From Flavobacterium phragmitis (lineage in GTDB: Bacteria; Bacteroidota; Bacteroidia; Flavobacteriales; Flavobacteriaceae): 64,000 nt of DNA. Shown here piece by piece: positions 36,521-43,621 of the stretch; the first letter of the stretch is position 1; every line of letters starts with the position of its first letter. Both the position numbers and the translations under genes were made by a program. Below the pieces are notes generated by a model. That model was not told the origin of the DNA, did not search any database, and saw only the letters and a list, made by a program, of their open reading frames with translations. The stretch is taken from positions 434,001-498,000 of the forward strand of contig NZ_FOMH01000002.1 of NCBI RefSeq assembly GCF_900112575.1, in the 5' to 3' direction.

Positions 36521-37285
36521 TTAAATGGTAATTTCTAAATTATCGTAAGCCAGAAAAACATTTTCCGGAAGTTGTTTTTGCACTTCTTCATGAAAACCTA
36601 AAACGTGACTGATATGAGTTAAATAAGCTTTTTCAGGCTTAACAAGGTTTATAAAATCAAGTGCTTCCTGAAGGTTAAAATGTGTATCATGAGGTTCTAC
36701 ACGTAAAGCATTTACAACCAAAACTTTCAAACCTTTAAGTTTTTCTGTTTCAATAGAATCGATTGTTTTGACATCTGTTAAATAAGCAAAATCGTCTATT
36801 CGGTAACCAAAAACCTGTAATTCGCCATGCATTACATTTACCGGAATAGCCATTTTATCTCCAACCGCAAACGGAACATTGTTTTCGACTTCGATCGTTT
36901 TTACGCTTGGTGCTCCTGGATATTTATTTACGGTTTCAAAAACATAATCGAAACGGCGTCTTAGATTATCCAAAACACGTTGATGTCCGTAAATAGGAAT
37001 TTCGCCTTGCCTGAAATTAAATGGACGAATATCATCTAACCCCGCAGTATGATCTGCATGCTCGTGCGTGAATAGAATTGCATCAAGTTTACGGCATCCG
37101 CAGGAAAGCATCTGCTGTCTGAAATCAGGACCGCAATCTATTACATAAGAATGATCGTCCCATGTAATCCAAATGGATACACGAAGCCTTTTATCCTTAG
37201 CATCAGTGCTTTTACAAACTGGATGATCGATTCCGATAATCGGAATGCCTTGAGAAGTACCTGTACCTAAAAAATAAACCTTCAA
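36521..37285 (-). CDS. MBL-fold metallohydrolase (PhnP-like)
   Basis: The 254-residue metallo-beta-lactamase-fold hydrolase has the metal motif HEHADH (His74, His76, Asp78, His79), preceded by VIDCGPDFRQQML and followed by GLDDIRPFNF, as in PhnP cyclic phosphodiesterases. Later His residues in PHDTHFNLQEALDFI and THISHVLG complete the two-metal site. A cyclic nucleotide or phosphodiester substrate is inference. It is divergent from the 37375 gene, with TAnnTTTG boxes for both directions in the gap. Confidence 0.88.
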   Translation of the reverse strand: MKVYFLGTGTSQGIPIIGIDHPVCKSTDAKDKRLRVSIWITWDDHSYVIDCGPDFRQQMLSCGCRKLDAILFTHEHADHTAGLDDIRPFNFRQGEIPIYGHQRVLDNLRRRFDYVFETVNKYPGAPSVKTIEVENNVPFAVGDKMAIPVNVMHGELQVFGYRIDDFAYLTDVKTIDSIETEKLKGLKVLVVNALRVEPHDTHFNLQEALDFINLVKPEKAYLTHISHVLGFHEEVQKQLPENVFLAYDNLEITI

Positions 37286-37303
37286 TTGAACTTAATTTTT
37301 TTA

Positions 37304-37311
37304 CAAAAATA
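37304..37311 (-). promoter_or_regulatory. TATTTTTG -7 box for the MBL hydrolase gene
   Basis: Minus-strand match to TAnnTTTG, 19 bases before the ATG. Confidence 0.4.
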
Positions 37312-37344
37312 GCTTATTTCTCTTTCATTAGACTCCTAATTTAC

Positions 37345-37352
37345 TAACTTTG
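37345..37352 (+). promoter_or_regulatory. TAACTTTG -7 box for the 37375 gene
   Basis: Match to TAnnTTTG, 22 bases before the ATG. Confidence 0.45.
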
Positions 37353-37374
37353 TAACAAATCTATTTAAAACAAA

Positions 37375-38835
37375 ATGGGTACAGAAATAAAACTCAAAGG
37401 TGACAAGGTCATCGAACAGATTCCTTCTATAAAAGACAAAGCTTTACGCATTAATTTAAACGAGAATATTTACGGAACATTTGCTGAAATTGGTGCTGGA
37501 CAAGAGACAGTTAGACACTTTTTCAGATCCGGAGGTTCATCAGGAACGATAGCAAAAGCGATGTCTGCCTATGATAAAGATTTTAGTGACGCCGTTTATG
37601 GTGCAGAAAGCGACGGAAGATATGTTACCGAAGAACGCTTGAAAAAAATGCTGACACATGAAGGTCAGATTATCGAAGAGCGTCTGAGCAGAGAAAAACA
37701 CCCAACAAAACTTTTCTTCAGTTACGCCAATACAGTAGCCACAATAGATTTTGCCAAACAATTTAAAGGTCACGGCTGGGTTGGAATTCGATACCAAATT
37801 GAACCAGACGAAGCTTATAACGAAATTATTCTTCACATTCGTTTCAAAGAGACCGATGCCAGATTACAACAAGAAACACTTGGAATTTTAGGGGTAAACT
37901 TAATTTACGGTGCTTTTTACAAATACAACGATCCAAAACGATTACTTCGTTATTTATACGACCACTTAGACAAAGATCAATTAGAAATCGACACCATCAA
38001 CTTTTCTGGTCCTCGTTTTGCTGATGTTGACAACCGCTTGATGAGTTTACAGTTGGTCAAAAACGGAATGACTGATGCCGTAATGTTTAATCCAGAAGGA
38101 AAGAACATTTTACCAGCTGCCATTTTATACAAAAAAAACCTTTTGGCTTTAAGAGGAAGTTTCCGTCCGGTTACAAAAGTAAACATGGACATGTATGAGA
38201 AATCATTGGAAATGTTTCTCAAGGAAAATAAGGTTGAAAAAAATAACACGCTGGTTGTTTTCGAAATCACGCTTTCAAACTTACGTTCAGATGGTGAAAT
38301 TGATGAACGTGACTTTATGGACAGAGCTGAATTACTTTGTTCGTTAGGACAAACCGTAATGATTTCAAATTTCCAGGAATATTATAAAGTGGTTGAATAC
38401 TTTGCTAATTATACTAAAGCCCGTATGGGACTAGCAATGGGAGTAAATAACCTTGTCGATATTTTTGACGAGAAATACTACCGTCATTTAAGTGGCGGAA
38501 TTCTGGAAGCTTTCGGAAAATTATTCTATCGCGATATGAAAGTTTTCTTGTATCCGATGCTGGATGAAAACGGAGACTTAATGAATTCAAACAACTTAAA
38601 AGTTCATCCAAGAATGAAAGAATTGTACAAATTCTTTAAATTCAACGGAAAAGTAGTTGATATCGAAGATTATGACCCAACTATTCTTGACGTTTTCTCA
38701 AGAGAAGTTCTAAAAATGATCAACCAAGGAAAAAAAGGCTGGGAACCAATGCTTCCTCCTGGAATTCCAGAAATCATCAAGGAGCATCACCTTTTTGGAT
38801 ATCATCCACAGAAAGAATTAGAACAAAATATATAA
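37375..38835 (+). CDS. Large conserved soluble protein of unknown function
   Basis: The 486-residue cytoplasmic protein has no signal peptide and no membrane helix. It is highly conserved in Bacteroidota as I recall, with pieces such as LNENIYGTFAEIGAGQETVRHFF, TKLFFSYANTVATIDFAKQF and HLSGGILEAFGKLFYRD. Databases often carry it under names such as TonB-dependent receptor or nicotinate-nucleotide adenylyltransferase; the sequence supports neither: there is no signal peptide, plug or barrel, and no HxGH nucleotidyltransferase motif. No catalytic motif is obvious to me. A TAnnTTTG box precedes it and a terminator follows. Confidence 0.85.
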   Translation: MGTEIKLKGDKVIEQIPSIKDKALRINLNENIYGTFAEIGAGQETVRHFFRSGGSSGTIAKAMSAYDKDFSDAVYGAESDGRYVTEERLKKMLTHEGQIIEERLSREKHPTKLFFSYANTVATIDFAKQFKGHGWVGIRYQIEPDEAYNEIILHIRFKETDARLQQETLGILGVNLIYGAFYKYNDPKRLLRYLYDHLDKDQLEIDTINFSGPRFADVDNRLMSLQLVKNGMTDAVMFNPEGKNILPAAILYKKNLLALRGSFRPVTKVNMDMYEKSLEMFLKENKVEKNNTLVVFEITLSNLRSDGEIDERDFMDRAELLCSLGQTVMISNFQEYYKVVEYFANYTKARMGLAMGVNNLVDIFDEKYYRHLSGGILEAFGKLFYRDMKVFLYPMLDENGDLMNSNNLKVHPRMKELYKFFKFNGKVVDIEDYDPTILDVFSREVLKMINQGKKGWEPMLPPGIPEIIKEHHLFGYHPQKELEQNI

Positions 38836-38838
38836 TGC

Positions 38839-38868
38839 AAAAAAGCCTCTTTATTGAGGCTTTTTTTT
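38839..38868 (+). terminator. Terminator after the 37375 gene
   Basis: AAAAAAGCCTC / GAGGCTTTTTT with a short loop and T run. Confidence 0.85.
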
Positions 38869-38870
38869 AT

Positions 38871-39145
38871 TGTTTCAAGTTTTCTTTGTTTCAGGTTTCA
38901 AGTTCTAAACTGAACGAATTTTTAACGCTAATTTCGCTGAGTTTTTTTGACAAGAAAGATTTATAAAAAGAAAAGTTCGCAAAGCTTTATGCTGATTAAG
39001 CTTTGCGAACTTTTTATTTTTTAATTGAATTATTCTTTTGTCAGGCTGAGCGAAGTCGAAGCTCTCGTTCCAATTGGAGCGCCCTTCGACTTCGCTCAGG
39101 GTGACAACTTGAAACCTGAAACAAAGAAAACCTGAAACAAAAAAA
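38871..39145. repeat. Three-layer nested palindrome
   Basis: Outer layer: 38871-38911 with GTTTCAGGTTTCAAG and its inverse in 39107-39144 (CTTGAAACCTGAAAC). Middle: a perfect 17-bp hairpin, 38971-38987 with 38998-39014 (AAAAGTTCGCAAAGCTT), plus the CTGAGCGAAGTCGAAG element at 39038-39107, itself an almost perfect palindrome. This fills most of the 313-base gap between the 37375 gene and bcp; no gene is visible. The 17-bp hairpin may terminate bcp. Confidence 0.75.
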
Positions 39146-39148
39146 CTA

Positions 39149-39601
39149 TTATTTTAAAATCTGCGAAGCGTGTTCTTTTGTCTTTACGTTTTCGACTACC
39201 TCTTCAATAATTCCTTTTTCATCGATTACAAAAGTGGTTCTGTGAATTCCGTCGTATTCTTTTCCCATGAATTTCTTTGGCCCCCAAACTCCGAAAGCGT
39301 TTATAACCGACTTGTCTTCGTCTGCGATTAACGGGAAAGGTAATTCATATTTATCTTTAAACTTAATTTGTGCTTTTGCACTGTCTGCACTTACTCCTAA
39401 AAGTTCGTAATTATTAGCCTGAAAACGGTGAAAATTATCTCTTAGGTCGCAAGCTTCAGCTGTACAGCCTGGAGTGCTTGCTTTTGGGTAAAAGAAAACG
39501 ACTAGTTTTTTTCCAGCATAATCTGCCAGTTTATGTGTTTTTCCATCTTGATCGGTTCCTGAAAAATTTGGCGCTTTATCTCCTGCTTTTAATGTTGTCA
39601 T
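39149..39601 (-). CDS. bcp: Thioredoxin-dependent thiol peroxidase (peroxiredoxin Q/Bcp)
   Basis: The 150-residue peroxiredoxin reduces hydroperoxides. The peroxidatic Cys46 and resolving Cys51 lie in TPGCTAEACDLRD, the Cys-X4-Cys arrangement of atypical two-cysteine PrxQ enzymes. VVFFYPKAST and GVSADSAKAQIKFKDKY are typical. Length is normal. Confidence 0.96.
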   Translation of the reverse strand: MTTLKAGDKAPNFSGTDQDGKTHKLADYAGKKLVVFFYPKASTPGCTAEACDLRDNFHRFQANNYELLGVSADSAKAQIKFKDKYELPFPLIADEDKSVINAFGVWGPKKFMGKEYDGIHRTTFVIDEKGIIEEVVENVKTKEHASQILK

Positions 39602-39633
39602 ATGTTTTTAATTTTAGATTGTGGATTTTTTTT

Positions 39634-39735
39634 AAAAGAATATAGAAAATAGAATAAAGAGTATAGATTTTAGACTTTTTCACTCTTAACCTATAACTTA
39701 TAACTTTTAACTTATTAACTTATAACTTTTTTCAT
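39634..39735. repeat. Repeat cluster before nth
   Basis: 39634-39653 is the exact inverse of 9876-9895. Then 39690-39735 holds AACTTATAACTTTTAACTTA words related to 34735-34797. The remaining bases up to nth (about 39920) show no gene; no clear promoter was found. Confidence 0.5.
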
Positions 39736-39919
39736 GCCCCGGATTGCAGTGAAAACCCCGGAATTGTGGTAGTTTACATTTTTTGTATTTAAAAAGCGAC
39801 CAACGGAAGCTCTTTTAAACACTTAAAAATGTTACTAACACAATGAGGAGTTGAAACGAAAAGCCGGATTAGGCACATCATCAAAATTATACTATTTTTA
39901 CGGGATTAAAAAGACTAAA

Positions 39920-40579
39920 ATGAATAAAGAAGCTCGTGTGCAATTTGTTATTGACAAATTAAAAGAACTCTACCCTACTATACCTGTTCCGCTTGACCAT
40001 AAAGATCCTTATACACTTTTAATTGCGGTTTTGCTTTCGGCTCAATGTACTGATGTTCGAGTGAATCAGATTACACCACTTTTATTTGCAAAAGCCGATA
40101 ATCCTTATGATATGGTCAAAATGTCAATTGAAGAGATTAAAGAAATTATTCGCCCTTGCGGTTTATCACCAATGAAATCTAAAGGAATTCATGGTTTATC
40201 TGAAATTTTGATTGAAAAACATAACGGAGAAGTCCCTCAAAGTTTTGAAGCTCTTGAAGCTTTGCCGGCAGTTGGTCATAAAACAGCAAGTGTTGTAATG
40301 TCTCAGGCTTTTGGAGTTCCTGCTTTTCCGGTTGATACGCATATTCACAGATTGATGTACAGATGGAATTTATCGAATGGAAAAAATGTCGCTCAAACCG
40401 AAAAAGATGCCAAAAGATTATTCCCAAGAGAGTTATGGAACGATTTACATTTGCAGATTATTTGGTATGGTCGTGAATATTCACCAGCTCGCGGATGGAA
40501 TCTGGAAAAAGATATTATTACCAAAACGGTTGGAAAAAAATCCCTGATTGAAGAGTTAGAAAAAACTTCAAAAAAATAA
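39920..40579 (+). CDS. nth: Endonuclease III-type DNA glycosylase lacking Fe-S cysteines
   Basis: The 219-residue base-excision-repair glycosylase/AP lyase has the helix-hairpin-helix LPAVGHKTASVV, with catalytic Lys121 and Asp139 (VDTHIHRL). The usual C-terminal four-cysteine 4Fe-4S loop of E. coli Nth is absent: after LHLQIIWYGRE comes YSPARGWNLEKDII with no Cys. I start at ATG 39920 (MNKEARVQFV); the frame runs upstream but homologues begin here. Loss of the cluster seems a lineage trait rather than damage, because the rest of the protein is intact. Confidence 0.92.
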   Translation: MNKEARVQFVIDKLKELYPTIPVPLDHKDPYTLLIAVLLSAQCTDVRVNQITPLLFAKADNPYDMVKMSIEEIKEIIRPCGLSPMKSKGIHGLSEILIEKHNGEVPQSFEALEALPAVGHKTASVVMSQAFGVPAFPVDTHIHRLMYRWNLSNGKNVAQTEKDAKRLFPRELWNDLHLQIIWYGREYSPARGWNLEKDIITKTVGKKSLIEELEKTSKK

Positions 40580-40632
40580 GGCACAAAGAAAAAACTTTGC
40601 GCCTCTGTATCTTTGCAACTTTGTATCTAAAA
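40580..40632. terminator. Hairpin and repeat between nth and TPR gene
   Basis: GGCACAAAG / CTTTGCGCC hairpin followed by TCTGTATCTTTGCAACTTTG words; probably a shared terminator of convergent genes. It lacks a strong T run on one side. Confidence 0.5.
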
Positions 40633-40638
40633 AAAAAA

Positions 40639-41703
40639 TTACATTCCTGCTTTCAAGGCATTATACTCAGCAGTCATATCAAGAGATCTGTAAACTCCTA
40701 ATAATACTTTGGTTGCATCTTCATTTTTTGGCTCAATAGCCAATACTTTTTTCAGATACGGAATTGCACTTCTTGTTACATCATCTTTTGTTGCATTTAA
40801 TTTATCATACTTCTGCATTTCTGCCTTTGAAGTTCCTAATGATGAAATTTGATCCATCAAATCTTTTTTGATCTGTAATTTTAAATAAGCAAGATTAATG
40901 TAGGCGTCTATATAATTTGGATTCAGCTCTAAAACATAATTATATACTGCCTCTGCTTTTGGATAATTTTTATTTTCAAGATAGGAATACGCTAAATTAC
41001 TGTTGACTTCTATTTTCTTGGAAGGAACCGATTCTGTTCTTGGTTTCTCATAAGTTCCCTGTTGAATAGCATATTCTCGAGCTTTTGGAGAAATAAAAGC
41101 GTCCTCTTCTTTTGTTTTCTTATTTGTTGCTAAATACAAAACTCCTTTTCCAGAGTAATTGATTTTTTTAAGCAATTCATAATAAGTAATCGCAGTATTG
41201 TAATCTTTTCCGTTTAATGCCGAAGATGCGGCATTGTACAGATTCAAGGTATCTTTTTTATCAAACAAATATACCTTATAACTTTTCTCTGAGCTTTCTT
41301 TGAATTTACCAGCTTTAAAATCTGCCATAGCACCATTCACAAGTCCGGCTTTCATATCTTTTAAGGCCATATTCGCCTTAACAGTTGATTTAAATTTACC
41401 AGATTCATTTTCATACAAAAATACATCTTGGTAGGATTGTGCTGCCAAGGTAAAATTATTTGCAGCATCAATATCTTTTAAGGCTAGGTCTTTTAAAACA
41501 TTTCCTTTCAAAAAGTAATAATCGGATTTGTCTTCATCTGGGGCATTAAGGATGAGATATTCTGTTTTGGTTAAAATTGCTAAAGCTTCTTCACTTTTTC
41601 CTTTGTCAAACAAAGATTGCGCTTCTTTAATTTTGTCTTTTTGGGCAAACACGCTTACACTTATCATTAATAAGCAGGACAGCATTTTAATGTTCTCTTT
41701 CAT
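40639..41703 (-). CDS. Exported TPR-repeat protein
   Basis: The 354-residue product has a signal peptide (IKMLSCLLMISVSVFAQ) and several tetratricopeptide repeats: one around EAQSLFDKGKSEEALAILTK, one near YNAASSALNGKDYNTAITYY and clear ones at NSNLAYSYLENKNYPKAEAVYNYVLELNPNY. TPR proteins are usually scaffolds. The partner is unknown. A TATTTTTG box lies about 110 bases upstream on the minus strand. Confidence 0.85.
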   Translation of the reverse strand: MKENIKMLSCLLMISVSVFAQKDKIKEAQSLFDKGKSEEALAILTKTEYLILNAPDEDKSDYYFLKGNVLKDLALKDIDAANNFTLAAQSYQDVFLYENESGKFKSTVKANMALKDMKAGLVNGAMADFKAGKFKESSEKSYKVYLFDKKDTLNLYNAASSALNGKDYNTAITYYELLKKINYSGKGVLYLATNKKTKEEDAFISPKAREYAIQQGTYEKPRTESVPSKKIEVNSNLAYSYLENKNYPKAEAVYNYVLELNPNYIDAYINLAYLKLQIKKDLMDQISSLGTSKAEMQKYDKLNATKDDVTRSAIPYLKKVLAIEPKNEDATKVLLGVYRSLDMTAEYNALKAGM

Positions 41704-41815
41704 TTTGCGGTTAAGTTTTTGGGTTGGTTAAATGACTTTCTTTTTTATTCTATTTATGGCATAAACTGTAAACAATCTTTAAGCTGATTTAAAAATTATT
41801 TTCAATATGCACTTG

Positions 41816-41823
41816 CAAAAATA
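41816..41823 (-). promoter_or_regulatory. TATTTTTG -7 box, candidate for the TPR gene
   Basis: Consensus match on the minus strand, about 110 bases before the ATG; no TTG at the usual distance. Confidence 0.3.
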
Positions 41824-42148
41824 TCTTCTGGCACAAATATTTTATGCTAAAATCAAATAGACATCAAACTTAACAAAACAAAGCAGGGTAGTTTTTCTTC
41901 ATAAATAATCTGATTTTGGGTTAAGTATTTAATTTTTAATTTATTATCATTTTCTTTTGGATTTTTGCATAAATACAGCAATATAAAAAACATGCAATAA
42001 AGCGGTTTTTAATGAATAAAAAATTAGTTTTTAACTAAAATAGAACTAAAAATCAAATAAACACCTAAAATCTAGTCAAAATATTAAATTTTAACAAAAC
42101 TTAAAAAAAAATACTGTAAAAAACTTATAAAAAATACATTTGGAGAAA

Positions 42149-42243
42149 AACGTCCAGATTTAGTGACGAACAGATAAAAGTAAAGAATATTTTTACATAA
42201 AAAAGCTCACTGTTTGTATCTTCATACAAATAGTGAGCTTTTC
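42149..42243 (+). ncRNA. Possible small RNA, or only a terminator
   Basis: In the roughly 600-base gap at 41704-42301, a plus-strand TACATTTG box (42135-42142) is followed about 60-100 bases later by an imperfect hairpin with T run (42204-42243, AAAAGCTCACT / AGTGAGCTTTT). The hairpin also fits as terminator of the minus-strand sigma-factor operon, so the RNA is only a candidate. The rest of the gap shows no gene. Confidence 0.25.
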
Positions 42244-42301
42244 AACCAAAACGACCATTTGGTTTACTTTACTAAACATCCGACATTAGTAGTGGGGCTG
42301 T

Positions 42302-42445
42302 TTAATTAGCTATAATCTCGAAACTTTTTTCCTCAATTTTGACAACAGTCAAAGCTTGAGAATAGTTTAAAATAAAAGAAACTACTTCTTTATTTGGTTT
42401 AAGATTTTTAGAAGCTAATGCTTTTTTTGAGTAAATTTTTGCCAT
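42302..42445 (-). CDS. Small conserved protein after the sigma-factor gene
   Basis: The 47-residue basic protein (MAKIYSKKALASKNLKPNKE at the start, then ETV-like helix VVSFILNYSQALTVVKIEE) is one I recall as recurring next to sigma-70 genes in Flavobacterium. I start at ATG 42445; the frame is open from an ATG 42 bases further upstream. It lies about 50 bases downstream of the sigma gene on the same strand. Function unknown. Confidence 0.65.
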   Translation of the reverse strand: MAKIYSKKALASKNLKPNKEVVSFILNYSQALTVVKIEEKSFEIIAN

Positions 42446-42494
42446 ACTATCAAATGTGTTATAATAGTATAACGGGCTTATTACCAAAATAGTA

Positions 42495-43079
42495 TTAGTT
42501 GGTTAAAATAATTTGATGTTTATCAATTATTTTTCTCAAATTCATTAACGCATAACGCATTCTTCCTAATGCTGTATTGATGCTGACACCTGTAATTTCA
42601 GAGATTTCTTTGAAACTCATGTCTTGATACATACGCATTACCAAAACTTCTTTTTGGTCTTCAGGAAGTTCTTCGATTAGCTTTTTTAAATCGAGCTCAA
42701 CTTGATCCACTATCATTTTGCCTTCAATTGTCAAAGCATCGTCTGACATGATAGAGAAAATAGAAAACTCTTCTGTCTCTCTGTACATTGGCATTTTTTT
42801 AGTTTTACGGAAGTGGTCGACAATCAGGTTATGAGAAATACGCATTACCCAAGGCAGAAATTTACCTTCTTCGTTATAAGAATTGCTTTTTAAAGTTTTG
42901 ATAACTTTAATAAATGTATCTTGAAAAATATCATTTGAAATATCTCTATCAGCAATCTTTGAATATATGAAACCATATATCTTAGATTCGTGCCTCTTTA
43001 TTAATGTTGCAAGTGCAGCTTCACTACCTTCAACATAATTTTTTACTAATAGAGCATCTGGAGTATGCAGATCAGCCAT
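42495..43079 (-). CDS. ECF-type RNA polymerase sigma factor
   Basis: The 194-residue sigma-70-family protein has region 2 (DISNDIFQDTFIKVIKTL, then WVMRISHNLIVDHFRK) and region 4 (MSFKEISEITGVSINTALGRMRYALMNLR) without regions 1 and 3. No anti-sigma gene is adjacent. It is highly conserved in Flavobacteriaceae. The promoter TTG-N21-TAAATTTG lies about 105-140 bases upstream, so the leader is long. Its target genes cannot be deduced. Confidence 0.9.
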   Translation of the reverse strand: MADLHTPDALLVKNYVEGSEAALATLIKRHESKIYGFIYSKIADRDISNDIFQDTFIKVIKTLKSNSYNEEGKFLPWVMRISHNLIVDHFRKTKKMPMYRETEEFSIFSIMSDDALTIEGKMIVDQVELDLKKLIEELPEDQKEVLVMRMYQDMSFKEISEITGVSINTALGRMRYALMNLRKIIDKHQIILTN

Positions 43080-43185
43080 AATTCTACCTTTTTAGTTTTA
43101 ATTTTAAAATTTGGAGTAATTTTCTAAAAAGTAGTTTTTTTATATAGGCGAATCTTTTTTTTTTGAGTTGTGTTAATATTGCGAC

Positions 43186-43217
43186 CAAATTTAACAAATA
43201 AATATTTTAAAAAGCAA
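43186..43217 (-). promoter_or_regulatory. Promoter of the sigma-factor gene
   Basis: TTG at 43217-43215, 21 bases, TAAATTTG at 43193-43186 on the minus strand. A leader of about 100 bases follows. The rest of the 43080-43621 gap shows no gene. Confidence 0.55.
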
Positions 43218-43596
43218 ATAAAATTGCTAATAATTATAACTAAATCATTTATTAAAATAGAATAAACTTAAATTTTACATCGAAAAGGCTAAAAATCTAT
43301 AAAATAAAAATTAGCTAAATCCCTTTAAAAATAAGCTCTCAAACGTTAAAATTAGTCGATGAACGGTTCATTAAATTCTTAAATTCTAGATTTAAATTAC
43401 AACATTTTATTCATTTAACAATTTTAAAGTCCATATATTTTTTCTACATTGATTGAAATGGCTTCTTAATCTTGTGGAAAAGATACATTTTGAACAAAAT
43501 AATTCATTCAAAAATGCAGATTGCACAGACTGGAATTATGATAAAATAGTTAAAATTTGGAACTATATCCTTAACAAAATCCAATTCAAAATTGAT

Positions 43597-43604
43597 TACT
43601 TTTG
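43597..43604 (+). promoter_or_regulatory. TACTTTTG -7 box for uvrA
   Basis: Matches TAnnTTTG, 17 bases before the uvrA ATG. It makes the ATG at 43622 the likely start. Confidence 0.5.
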
Positions 43605-43621
43605 TAAAAATTGACTTTTTT

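Noticed and set aside
18171..39735. Possible CRISPR array from the repeated short words
   Set aside because: Repeats are degenerate, dispersed, inverted and lack unique spacers of constant length; no cas genes are present.
43592..43621. Alternative TTG start ten codons upstream of uvrA
   Set aside because: It falls within the predicted -7 box, so it would not be in the message.
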